NCBI GenBank assembly: GCA_027364705.1 | Contig: DAHXOU010000045.1 | Location: forward strand, 1 to 33,649 | Direction of reading: 5' to 3' | Length of the DNA stretch: 33,649 nt | Origin: Nanobdellota archaeon | GTDB taxonomy: Archaea > Nanobdellota > Nanobdellia > Pacearchaeales > GW2011-AR1 | Shown here: piece after piece, positions 9,886 through 18,765 of the stretch | Layout of the letters: every line of letters begins with the position of its first letter | Position numbering within the stretch: the stretch's first letter is position 1 | The notes under the pieces: generated by a model | Database searches by the model: none | Told to the model about the DNA's origin: nothing | Seen by the model: the letters and a program-made list of their open reading frames with translations, nothing else | Position numbers and translations under genes: made by a program

Positions 9886-10524
9886 ATGATTCATAATAGA
9901 CATCTTCATAAAAAAATTCATAGAAGAATTCACAGAAAATTAGAAAAGCATAGTCCTGAAGCTGTAAAGAAAGCGAGGAAAATATTTTCTTTTAGATATC
10001 CTAAATTAATTTTCCTTGTTTTAATGATTATATCTGCATATTACATTTTCTCAAGACCATTTATGCATAATTTCCTAAATTCTTTTAAGGAACTTGGAAA
10101 TTTAGGAATTCTCCTCTCAGGAGCATTAACTGCAATCGGATTTACAGCTCCATTTGGGATAGGATTTTTGACTTCAATAGGTAAAGAAAAGATTTTATTC
10201 GCTGCGATAATAGCTTCGATAGGAGCAACCATAGCCGATTTAATTATCTTCAAAACAGTAAAATTTTCTTTTTTGGATGAATTTAAAAAACTTGAAAATA
10301 CTCCTGTGATTAAAGAGATAAAACATTTGGTTAAGAAACATAAACATCTTGCAATCAATCATTATCTACTCTATATTTTTGCAGGCATACTTCTGGCAAC
10401 CCCGCTCCCAGACGAACTTGGAATTTCTATGCTTGCAGGATTAACAACAATAAAACCAATAAAACTGTCTGTAATTTGTTTTCTTCTGCATGGTGCATTT
10501 ATTTCATTGATATTATTGATATAA
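9886..10524 (+). CDS. Multi-pass membrane protein, possibly VTT/DedA-like
   Basis: Several TM segments plus ATPLPDELGISMLAGL, reminiscent of VTT-domain proteins. Confidence 0.5.
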   Translation: MIHNRHLHKKIHRRIHRKLEKHSPEAVKKARKIFSFRYPKLIFLVLMIISAYYIFSRPFMHNFLNSFKELGNLGILLSGALTAIGFTAPFGIGFLTSIGKEKILFAAIIASIGATIADLIIFKTVKFSFLDEFKKLENTPVIKEIKHLVKKHKHLAINHYLLYIFAGILLATPLPDELGISMLAGLTTIKPIKLSVICFLLHGAFISLILLI

Positions 10525-10563
10525 GCAAATCTTTTAAATAAGAAGCGAGTTGTAAATTAGAAT

Positions 10564-10768
10564 GCCCCTGTAGTCTAGAGGCCAAGGATTCCACCCTCTC
10601 AAATGATTAGAGTTTGAGCAGGATAAAATCCTGTTTAACAGAATTTAATGAAAATTAAATTCATAATGAGAGGTGATCAAAACTCGATGAGAGCAGAGAT
10701 CTATGCATCTCAATGCAATCTCTCATTGGAGTACGGTGGCGACCCGAGTTCAAATCTCGGCGGGGGCA
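10564..10768 (+). tRNA. tRNA-Glu (anticodon CTC) with ~132-nt intron at 37/38 (intron ~10602..10733)
   Basis: Exon 1 gcccctg-ta-gtct..ggat-t-ccacc-ctCTCa, exon 2 c-ggtgg..cgagttcaaatctcg..cgggggc-a. A bulge-helix-bulge can be drawn: helix ctct/ggag, bulges caa and tac, cleavage giving 37|38. Confidence 0.9.
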
Positions 10769-10853
10769 TTAACATTGAATGAAAAACTAATTCAAATTAG
10801 ATTCTCTTCGGACAAAGTTTAAATATAAGAAATACCTTGAGAAATAAAGAGGA

Positions 10854-12182
10854 ATGAAAAAAAAATTTTTCATAGTAATATGTGCAGTAGTTGTTATTCT
10901 GATTCTTGGTTATTTTTTATATTCAAATACAATGATTAAACCAAAAATAATGCCTGGGGGAGAAGTAGGGTTAAAATTAATTGCAGACAATTTTGTTTCA
11001 CCTGTAGATATTAGATTTTATGATGATTCGGGAAAATTATTCGTAGTTGACAGACCTGGAATAATAAAAATAATAAATGCCGACGGAACAGTACAGAAAG
11101 AACCATTTTTGAATATAACAGATAGAGTAGTTTCATTAAACCCAAGTTATGACGAAAGGGGATTGTTAGGTTTAGCTTTTCATCCTGATTTCAAAAATAG
11201 CGGAAAATTTTATGTTTTTTACAACACTAAATTAAGAACAAGTGCAAGACAAAATTGGGATTCAACAATAAGAATTTCAGAGTTTAATATTCTAGAAGAA
11301 AATAAAGCAGACCCGAAATCAGAAGAAATTTTAATGGAAATTGACCACCCACAAATGAACCACAATGGAGGACAGATTTTATTTGGAAAAGACGGTTACT
11401 TATATATCTCACTCGGTGATGGAGGAAATGCAAATGATGTTGGAGAAGGACACAATCCTGAAACAGGAAATGGTCAAGATACATTTACTCTTCTTGGAAA
11501 AATATTGAGGATTGATGTGAACAACAAAACTTCATTAAGAAATTATGGAATTCCAGCAGACAATCCTTTTAGCGATGGTAAAAATGGATTAAAAGAGATT
11601 TATGCATATGGATTCAGAAATCCATGGAGAATGTCCTTTGATACGGAAACAGGAAATTTGTATGTAGGAGATGCTGGACAAAATATATGGGAAGAAATAG
11701 ATAAAGTTGAAAAAGGAAAAAATTATGGTTGGAATCTAAAAGAAGGAACTCATTGTTTTTCTCCAGAAAGTGCAAATAAATCTCCTGCAAATTGTTCGAA
11801 TGTAGGATATAAAGGCGAAGCATTAATTGATCCTTTTATAGAATATCTAAATGCCCAACAAAAAGGCGGAATTGGACATACTAACGTCGGAGGATTTATG
11901 TACAGAGGAATAGCAATCCCCGAATTTTTTGGAAAGTTTATATTCGGAGATTGGAGTACTGATTTCACAAAGACAGATGGAACATTGTTAATTGCAGAAC
12001 CATCACAGGGATTGTGGAAGATAAAGGAAATAAAAATAGCAAATCGAACTAACGGAAAAATTGGAGAAGCAATACTCGGATTAGGGCATGATGCAGATAA
12101 TGAACTATATGTTCTTACAACAAAAAAAATAGGTCCTGACAGCAATACAGGAAAAGTCTACAAAATAATTCCAAAAAGATAA
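10854..12182 (+). CDS. Membrane-anchored PQQ-type glucose/sorbosone (aldose sugar) dehydrogenase-like beta-propeller
   Basis: N-terminal TM; GLLGLAFHPDF, MNHNGGQILFGKDGYLYISLGDGG, AYGFRNPWRMSFD, GDAGQNIWEEI are typical of the GSDH family. Confidence 0.82.
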   Translation: MKKKFFIVICAVVVILILGYFLYSNTMIKPKIMPGGEVGLKLIADNFVSPVDIRFYDDSGKLFVVDRPGIIKIINADGTVQKEPFLNITDRVVSLNPSYDERGLLGLAFHPDFKNSGKFYVFYNTKLRTSARQNWDSTIRISEFNILEENKADPKSEEILMEIDHPQMNHNGGQILFGKDGYLYISLGDGGNANDVGEGHNPETGNGQDTFTLLGKILRIDVNNKTSLRNYGIPADNPFSDGKNGLKEIYAYGFRNPWRMSFDTETGNLYVGDAGQNIWEEIDKVEKGKNYGWNLKEGTHCFSPESANKSPANCSNVGYKGEALIDPFIEYLNAQQKGGIGHTNVGGFMYRGIAIPEFFGKFIFGDWSTDFTKTDGTLLIAEPSQGLWKIKEIKIANRTNGKIGEAILGLGHDADNELYVLTTKKIGPDSNTGKVYKIIPKR

Positions 12183-12785
12183 TTATTCAAAAACCATTCT
12201 GGCATCTACGACAATTGCTTTGTCTTTTTCAACCATTAAAGGATTAATATCCAGCTCAGTTATGTTAGAATATCTTTTTGATAATCTGCAGAGTTGAAAA
12301 ATATTTTTCTTAATCGCATTTAATTCTTCTTCAGTTATATTTTCCTTGATTTCTTTAATCATATTGACAGCTTCATCATCATTAAGCGGACAGACTCTGA
12401 ATGCAACTTTCTTTATTTGTTCAACACTTGTTCCACCTATTCCGAAAGCAAGAACATGACCAAACTCTTTTGTTGCTTTAAGTCCAAGAATAAATTCTTC
12501 TCCTGAAATTTGTTTCTGCAAAATAACACCTTCAGCATCCTGAATTTTTATAAAAGTATCAAAAATCTTCTCTGCCTGTTCAATAGTTTCTATTTTAGTT
12601 TTAACTCCACCAATTCTGTTCTTATGTAAAATTTTCTGCCCCGAAACTTTCATAACAAGAGGAAAACCCATCTTACCAACAGCGTCAGCAAGTTCACTTT
12701 TATCTTTGATGAAAAGAGTGTCAATAACTTCAAATCCCTGTTCATTCAAAAAAACTTCAGCTTCTTTTTCAGCAAAAATCTTCAT
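12183..12785 (-). CDS. ADP-forming acetate/acyl-CoA ligase beta subunit (ATP-grasp)
   Basis: GFPLVMKVSGQKILHKNRIGGVKT, ISGEEFILGLKATKEFGHVLAFGIGGTSVE, ELDINPLMVE. Confidence 0.85.
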   Translation of the reverse strand: MKIFAEKEAEVFLNEQGFEVIDTLFIKDKSELADAVGKMGFPLVMKVSGQKILHKNRIGGVKTKIETIEQAEKIFDTFIKIQDAEGVILQKQISGEEFILGLKATKEFGHVLAFGIGGTSVEQIKKVAFRVCPLNDDEAVNMIKEIKENITEEELNAIKKNIFQLCRLSKRYSNITELDINPLMVEKDKAIVVDARMVFE

Positions 12786-12833
12786 TCTGCAAAAAAGAAA
12801 TTTATTTATATATACTTTTCGCCATTAAATTGT

Positions 12834-14060
12834 ATGTTAAAATTTTTAAGAATAAAAGAGCTGGGAAAATTCCTTACCCCAAAGAACATAGCCGTAATCG
12901 GAGCGTCGGAAATAGAAGGGAAAGTAGGGTATACTTTAATGAGAAAACTTCTAAAGTTTGAAGGAGAAATAATCCCAATAAACATAGAGAAAGAAACAAT
13001 CTTTGAAAAGAAAGCTTACCATTCTGTTCTAGATTACCCAAAAAAGATCGACCTTGCAGTAATTGCAATTCCCTCAACGCATGTAAAAAATGTCCTCGAA
13101 GAATGTGGAAAAAAGAAAATAAAAAATGTAATTATAATCAGTGCAGGTTTTTCAGAATCTGGAAATAAAGAATTAGAAAATGAATTGACGGAGATAACAA
13201 AAAAATATGGTATTAATCTCATCGGACCAAATTGTTTTGGAGTTGCAAATCCTTACTTAAACTTAGACACAACTTTCGCAAATCGTTCTGCAAAAGAAGG
13301 AGACATTGCATTCATAAGTCAGAGCGGAGCATTGTGGAGTTACATTGCTGACGTATCTTCTTCCGACGGTAGTTTAGGATTTTCAGGATTTGTCAGTCTT
13401 GGAAATATGGCAGATTTAGAATTCTGCGATTTCATAGAATATTTTAGCAAGGATAAAAAAACAAAAAAAATAGTTCTTTACATTGAAAGACTAAAAGACG
13501 GAAAAAGATTTATCAAAGTCTGCAAAAAAAGCAAAAAAGAAATAATTGTAATAAAATCAGGAAGAACAAAAACAGGAAGCGAAGCAACTTTAAGTCATAC
13601 AGGAAGTCTTGCAACAGACTATGAAATCTACAAAGGTGCATTCAAACAGGCAGGAGTCAGATTAGAAAGTTCATTCCTTTCTGCATTCGGCATTTCAAAT
13701 TTGAAGATAGAACCCAAAGGGAAAAAAATTGGAATTATCACAAATGCAGGAGGAGCAGGAGCTTTAGTTACTGACCATCTTGTTGAAGAAGGATATGAAG
13801 CACTTCCGCCAGTTGATGTTCTGGGAACCGCTCTTGCTAAAGATTACAAAAATGCTTTTGAAGATTTGAAAGACAAAGTTGATTCTCTGATAATAATATT
13901 GACACCACAGAGCATGTCTCAGCCAGATGAACTTGCAAAAGAAATTGTCAAATTCTCGAAGGTAAAACCAGTAATTGCTTTTTTGCTCGGGGCAGAATCA
14001 ATAAAGAAAGCAAAAAGCATTTTAGAAAAAAATAAGATTCCCTGTATTACCAACATATAA
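12834..14060 (+). CDS. ADP-forming acetate/acyl-CoA ligase alpha subunit (CoA-binding)
   Basis: FLTPKNIAVIGASEIEGKVG, NLIGPNCFGVANP, AFISQSGALW, TGSEATLSHTGSLAT (catalytic His), ITNAGGAGALVTD. Confidence 0.88.
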   Translation: MLKFLRIKELGKFLTPKNIAVIGASEIEGKVGYTLMRKLLKFEGEIIPINIEKETIFEKKAYHSVLDYPKKIDLAVIAIPSTHVKNVLEECGKKKIKNVIIISAGFSESGNKELENELTEITKKYGINLIGPNCFGVANPYLNLDTTFANRSAKEGDIAFISQSGALWSYIADVSSSDGSLGFSGFVSLGNMADLEFCDFIEYFSKDKKTKKIVLYIERLKDGKRFIKVCKKSKKEIIVIKSGRTKTGSEATLSHTGSLATDYEIYKGAFKQAGVRLESSFLSAFGISNLKIEPKGKKIGIITNAGGAGALVTDHLVEEGYEALPPVDVLGTALAKDYKNAFEDLKDKVDSLIIILTPQSMSQPDELAKEIVKFSKVKPVIAFLLGAESIKKAKSILEKNKIPCITNI

Positions 14061-14062
14061 TC

Positions 14063-14719
14063 ATGAACAAGTTATCTGACAGAATTGACGCAGTAATGAA
14101 TATTCTTAGAAAAAAATTTCCAATAAGCAAAACCACTCTCAATAAAATGAGAAAAAATCCAAATGCTTTCAAAATTTTAATTTCTTGTCTTCTATCATTA
14201 AGAACACAGGACAAAAATACAGAAATAGCTTCAGGAAGATTATTTGCCGTCGCGGATACTCCAAAAGAAATTATCGCGCTTCCTATGAGAAAACTGGAAA
14301 AATTAATCTTCTCGTCAGGACATTACAGAAAAAAAGCCAGAACATTAAAACATGTTTCAAAAGTTTTACTTGAAAGATTCGACGGCAAAGTTCCTAAAAC
14401 AAGAGAAGAATTAATGAGCATAAAAGGAATCGGTCCAAAAACAGCGAATATAGTTTTAGCTTTTGCTTTCGGACAAAAAGTTCTTCCGATTGACACGCAC
14501 TGTCACAGAATTCCAAATCGCCTCGGTTGGGTAAAAACAAAAACTCCTGAACAAACAGAAGCAGAACTAAACAAAATTCTTCCAAAAAAATATTGGTCCG
14601 ATTTTAATTCAATTTTCATTCAATTTGGAAAAACAATTTGTCAGCCAGTTTCTCCTTTTTGCTCGACGTGCCCGATAAACAAATATTGCTCAAGAATTGG
14701 TGTTGTGAGAAGCAGATAA
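14063..14719 (+). CDS. nth: Endonuclease III
   Basis: HhH-GPD: SIKGIGPKTANIVLAFAFGQKVLPIDTHCHRIPNRLGW and C-x6-C-x2-C-x5-C Fe-S loop CQPVSPFCSTCPINKYC. Confidence 0.92.
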   Translation: MNKLSDRIDAVMNILRKKFPISKTTLNKMRKNPNAFKILISCLLSLRTQDKNTEIASGRLFAVADTPKEIIALPMRKLEKLIFSSGHYRKKARTLKHVSKVLLERFDGKVPKTREELMSIKGIGPKTANIVLAFAFGQKVLPIDTHCHRIPNRLGWVKTKTPEQTEAELNKILPKKYWSDFNSIFIQFGKTICQPVSPFCSTCPINKYCSRIGVVRSR

Positions 14720-14746
14720 TTTTATATTCTGTTTATTCATCAATTA

Positions 14747-14917
14747 ATGATGATAGAAAATTATGTAGAGTCCGTTAGAACAATTCCAATTAAAATAGAA
14801 AAGAATCCTAAGTTTTACAAAATTATCGACGATTATATAGAAAAGTCAACAGAGCTTCTTTTCAGAAAAAAGGAAAAAATTGAATCAGATGATTTTTATG
14901 ACAGAGCAGTTTACTAA
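14747..14917 (+). CDS. Small hypothetical protein (56 aa), below the ORF-track cutoff
   Basis: ATG ATG ATA GAA AAT TAT ... encodes MMIENYVESVRTIPIKIEKNPKFYKIIDDYIEKSTELLFRKKEKIESDDFYDRAVY*; fills an otherwise long gap. Confidence 0.45.
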   Translation: MMIENYVESVRTIPIKIEKNPKFYKIIDDYIEKSTELLFRKKEKIESDDFYDRAVY

Positions 14918-14954
14918 TCAAAATATTTAATAACACAAAAACATATATTTTACA

Positions 14955-15554
14955 ATGGTAGACATCAGAAAAATAATAATTATCTTCGTCGTTGCTGTTC
15001 TTTTTTCTGTTTTAGTCTTTGCAGTTATTGAAGCAGTTTATCCTTCTCCAGAATATAATGATTTCTGCAATACACCTAATTATTATATGGGTAAACCAGA
15101 TGGTACGACAGGAACTTGTCCGAATATAACTATTGACCAGGCAGACAGAAATTCCTGCGATGAACAAAAAGGTTATATCGAATTTTCAGAATATGATACA
15201 AATAATTGCCCACAAAATTATTTCTGTAATACATGTCAAAATGAATTAAGTTTAGCACAGGAACAGTATAATAGAATGGTATTCTACATTTCAGCAATTC
15301 TAGCACTGATAGCAATTTTCATAGGATTATTCCTTCCCGCAAAAGAAAACAGTTTAAATGAATGGATTGGAACCGGTTTCATGTTAGGTGGAACTTTCGC
15401 ACTAATTTTCGGAACTGCAACTTCATTTATCTCCCTTGACAGATACGCAAGACCAATAATTATCCTCGCGGAGTTAATCTTAGTAATATTTATTTCTTAC
15501 AAAAAGATAGGGAATTTAAGAGAAGATAAGAAAAAAAGTTCTAAAAAGAAGTAA
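14955..15554 (+). CDS. Membrane protein with N-terminal TM, Cys-rich extracytoplasmic region and three further TM segments
   Basis: IIIIFVVAVLFSVLVFAVIEA signal/TM; C-x-n Cys region; TATA-like atatttaata ~27 nt upstream of ATG. Confidence 0.6.
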   Translation: MVDIRKIIIIFVVAVLFSVLVFAVIEAVYPSPEYNDFCNTPNYYMGKPDGTTGTCPNITIDQADRNSCDEQKGYIEFSEYDTNNCPQNYFCNTCQNELSLAQEQYNRMVFYISAILALIAIFIGLFLPAKENSLNEWIGTGFMLGGTFALIFGTATSFISLDRYARPIIILAELILVIFISYKKIGNLREDKKKSSKKK

Positions 15555-15591
15555 TCAAAATCTTTAAAAACCAAATTTATCTCAACTCATT

Positions 15592-15708
15592 ATGAAAAGA
15601 TCAAGCCGTAGATGGAAAAAGAAACGCCAGATGAGATGGAAATGGCAAAGAAAGAGACTCAAGAAAGAAAAGCATAAGAGAAAGATGCGAAGAGAAAGAG
15701 CTAAATAA
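15592..15708 (+). CDS. rpl41e: eL41-like ribosomal protein, 38 aa, extremely basic
   Basis: Translation MKRSSRRWKKKRQMRWKWQRKRLKKEKHKRKMRRERAK*; the last 25 aa resemble eukaryotic eL41 [25 protein letters not shown]. TATA-like ctttaaaaa ~26 nt upstream of ATG. Confidence 0.65.
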   Translation: MKRSSRRWKKKRQMRWKWQRKRLKKEKHKRKMRRERAK

Positions 15709-15771
15709 ATATTATAATTAGCATAATTCTAGTATAAAAAAGATTAAAAATAAACTAAAATTTCTCGAACT

Positions 15772-16083
15772 ATGAGTCAGAGGAATCTAGCGATTAAAGG
15801 TTCAACAGAAATAGATGGTGAATTCTTAAGACATTTTATTCCATTAGAATGTTATCAAACGGCAAATTTAAGAATAGACAATAGCGTAGAGAAAAAATTC
15901 GAAAGAATCATTGAAAAAGAGGCAAACAGAATAAGAGCAGATTTAGCAGTTATAACCGCAATAAATGAAAGTAGAATAACTGAAACGTCTAACAAAGAGA
16001 TTATTTTCTATCAAAAAATATACCATTCAAGAAATAGACAAAGAACATATAATCATTACAATAATATTTATAAGTTCAGGTGA
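15772..16083 (+). CDS. Hypothetical protein (103 aa)
   Basis: ORF between eL41-like gene and rfcS; no family recognised. Confidence 0.4.
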   Translation: MSQRNLAIKGSTEIDGEFLRHFIPLECYQTANLRIDNSVEKKFERIIEKEANRIRADLAVITAINESRITETSNKEIIFYQKIYHSRNRQRTYNHYNNIYKFR

Positions 16084-16095
16084 AAAATAATATAT

Positions 16096-17055
16096 ATGAC
16101 TGCTATTTGGACAGAAAAATACAGGCCATCTAAATTCTCGGAACTTGTCGGCCAGGATAATATTGTAAAAAGAGTCGAAGCACTGACGGGTTCTATGAAC
16201 ATCCCGCACATGCTTATCGCAGGACCAGCAGGAACAGGAAAATCCAGCATGGCTGTAATAATCGTAAAAGAGCTGTATAAAGAAAACTGGAAAGATAATT
16301 ATCTGGAACTTAATGCTTCTGATGAAAGAGGAATAAATGTAGTAAGAGAAAAAGTAAAAAACTTCGCGAGAACAAAATCTCTCGGAAATGTTCCTTTCAA
16401 AATTATATTCCTTGATGAAGCAGATGCTCTAACTCCTGAAGCTCAGCAGGCACTAAGAAGAACAATGGAAAATTATTCTGCAACATGTAGATTCATTCTG
16501 TCGTGCAACTATTCAAGCAAAGTTATAGACCCAATCCAGTCACGATGTGCAATATTCAAATTCAAACTGTTAGAAAAAAAAGATATAGAAAAAGTAATTG
16601 CAAGAATTTCTGAAAAGGAAAAACTAACAATAGGTCCCGAAGCAATTGAAATATTGTACGAAGGATGTGAAGGAGATTGCCGAAGGTGCATCAATATACT
16701 TCAGTCAACATCATCAATTTCTCCGTCAATAACTCCTGAACTTATATCCACAATTATTTCAAACACAAAACCAAAAGATATCAAAGTAGTTCTTGATTAT
16801 GCAATTTCAGGAGATTTTCAGAAAGCAAAAGAAAAGCTTCTCGATATAATGTTAAAAGAAAGTATTTCTGGACAAGACGTTATAAAAGCTATCCAAAAAG
16901 AAATATGGAATCTTCCTGTTGAACCTACGATAAAAGTTAAATTGACAGAAAAAACAGGTGAGGCAGAATTCAGAATTGTCGAAGGCTCAGACCCTTTCAT
17001 CCAACTACAAGCTCTTCTGGCGAGTTTTGTTCTTGCTGGTTTGGGAAAGGAATAA
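16096..17055 (+). CDS. rfcS: Replication factor C small subunit
   Basis: WTEKYRPSKFSELVGQ, GPAGTGKSSMA, IIFLDEADALTPEAQQALRRTMENYSATCRFILSCNYSSKVIDPIQSRC. Confidence 0.96.
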   Translation: MTAIWTEKYRPSKFSELVGQDNIVKRVEALTGSMNIPHMLIAGPAGTGKSSMAVIIVKELYKENWKDNYLELNASDERGINVVREKVKNFARTKSLGNVPFKIIFLDEADALTPEAQQALRRTMENYSATCRFILSCNYSSKVIDPIQSRCAIFKFKLLEKKDIEKVIARISEKEKLTIGPEAIEILYEGCEGDCRRCINILQSTSSISPSITPELISTIISNTKPKDIKVVLDYAISGDFQKAKEKLLDIMLKESISGQDVIKAIQKEIWNLPVEPTIKVKLTEKTGEAEFRIVEGSDPFIQLQALLASFVLAGLGKE

Positions 17056-17056
17056 A

Positions 17057-17590
17057 ATGTCAGAAAATATTGAGGTAGAAATTCGCTCTTTCATATCAAT
17101 AGAACAATATGTAAAATTATTAAATTTTTTTAAAACAAATGCAGAATTTGTAAAAGAAGATTTTCAGGAAACTCATTACTTTGACTCTGAACAGGATTTG
17201 AGAATTCAGAAAAATAACTTTGGTTCAAAAATTTGGATGAAGAAAGGAAAAATCCACGACGATGCAAGAGAAGAAATTGAAATAAAAACTAAAAATGAAG
17301 ATTTTGAAAATCTGAGGAAATTGTTTGATAATTTAGGATATGGTGTAAATATAAAATGGTTGAGAGAAAGAAAACAATTCAGCTGGAACGGAATAAAAGT
17401 TTGTCTTGATTATACAAAAGGTTATGGTTATATAATTGAACTTGAAAAAATTGGTTCAGAAGAAAACAAAGAAAAAATATTGGAAGAGTTGAAACAAAAA
17501 ATGAATGAATTAAACATTCCACTTACATCAAAAGAAGAATTCAACGAGAAATATAATTTCTATAAAGAAAACTGGAGAGATTTGATATGA
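17057..17590 (+). CDS. CYTH-domain (CyaB/thiamine-triphosphatase-like) protein; the ORF track opens earlier at 16958
   Basis: From ATG 17057: MSENIEVEIRSFISIEQY...ETHYFDSEQDLRIQ...EEIEIKTK...WLRERKQFSWNGIKVCLDYTKGYGYIIELEKIG. The extension to 16958 would overlap rfcS. Confidence 0.8.
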   Translation: MSENIEVEIRSFISIEQYVKLLNFFKTNAEFVKEDFQETHYFDSEQDLRIQKNNFGSKIWMKKGKIHDDAREEIEIKTKNEDFENLRKLFDNLGYGVNIKWLRERKQFSWNGIKVCLDYTKGYGYIIELEKIGSEENKEKILEELKQKMNELNIPLTSKEEFNEKYNFYKENWRDLI

Positions 17591-18765
17591 GTACTTGGAC
17601 AGAAAAATACAGACCGAAAACGTTCGATGAAATAAAAGGGCAGGATGAAGCAATATTCAAGATTAAATTATTTCTGAAAAATTTTGGAAAAAAGAAAAGA
17701 GCAATAATTCTTTACGGACCGCCAGGAGCAGGAAAAACAAGTTTGGCTCATGCAACAGCAAGAGAGAACAATTCTGAAATTTTTGAATTAAATGCTTCTG
17801 ATTTAAGAAATAAACAAAAATTAAATGAGATACTGAGACCAGCAATAGAACAAAAATCTTTGGAAAAAGAAAATAAAATAATTCTCGTCGATGAAGTCGA
17901 TGGAATCTCAGAGTATGACTACGGCGGACTTTCTGAACTTCTGCGAATAATAGAAACAACCCCTTACCCGATGATAATAACTGCTAATGATATTTGGAGC
18001 AAGAAATTCAGTGCATTAAGAAAAAAATGTGAGCTTCTCCCCCTGAATGAAATAAACCATGAAATTGTAACAAAGGTAGTTAAGGATATTTCGCAAAAAG
18101 AAAATATTTCAATCACAGACGACCTGACAACAGAATTGATAATAAAATCAAAAGGAGATTTAAGAGCTGCAATAAATGATTTGCAAACACTTTCAAAACT
18201 TAAGGATTTTTTTGCAATTATTCTCGATGAAAGAAATAAAGAAACAGATATCTTTAATGCACTTAGAAAAGTTTTCAAGGAAAAACCTACAAATGAACTT
18301 CTTGGAGTTTTTGATTCAGTAAATATGTCAACAGATGATTTAATTCTCTGGCTGGAAGAAAATATTCCTGCCGAATATAAAGGAGAAGAACTTGCAAAAG
18401 CATACAATCTTTTGAGCAAGACAGATGTTTTCAGAGGAAGAGTTTACAAACAACAATATTGGAGATTTTTAGTTTATGAAAATATTTTCCTTAGTTATGG
18501 AATCGCTGCATCCAAAAAAATTGCAAAACCAGGATTTACTGCATACCAAAAGCCGTCGAGAATATTGCAGATTTGGTTGAACAATCAAAAAACAATTTAT
18601 AAAAAATCAATATGCGAAAAATATGCACAGCATGTACATATAAGTCAAAAAAAAGCCATGTATGATTTTCCCATAATAAAACAGGTAATAAAATCAAATC
18701 CATTAATTCAGAAAGAGCTTAAATTAGAAGAAGAGGAAATTGCTTATCTGAATTACAAAGTATAA
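17587..18765 (+). CDS. rfcL: Replication factor C large subunit
   Basis: WTEKYRPKTFDEIKGQ, GPPGAGKTSLAHA, IILVDEVDGISEYDYGG, DLRAAINDLQ. Confidence 0.94.
   Translation: MSTWTEKYRPKTFDEIKGQDEAIFKIKLFLKNFGKKKRAIILYGPPGAGKTSLAHATARENNSEIFELNASDLRNKQKLNEILRPAIEQKSLEKENKIILVDEVDGISEYDYGGLSELLRIIETTPYPMIITANDIWSKKFSALRKKCELLPLNEINHEIVTKVVKDISQKENISITDDLTTELIIKSKGDLRAAINDLQTLSKLKDFFAIILDERNKETDIFNALRKVFKEKPTNELLGVFDSVNMSTDDLILWLEENIPAEYKGEELAKAYNLLSKTDVFRGRVYKQQYWRFLVYENIFLSYGIAASKKIAKPGFTAYQKPSRILQIWLNNQKTIYKKSICEKYAQHVHISQKKAMYDFPIIKQVIKSNPLIQKELKLEEEEIAYLNYKV

Noticed and set aside
10602-10733. Box C/D guide RNA inside the tRNA-Glu intron
   Set aside because: Partial C-like atgatta and C'-like cgatgag are present but no convincing CUGA D/D' boxes; kept only as a structured intron of unknown role.
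14747-14760. RUGAUGA box C at atgatga
   Set aside because: It coincides with the tandem ATG start of a small ORF and has no partnering CUGA box in range.
16958-17056. Upstream extension of the CYTH ORF to 16958 (MRQNSELSKAQ...)
   Set aside because: It overlaps the rfcS C-terminus in another frame; ATG 17057 gives a clean CYTH N-terminus and 1-nt spacing.
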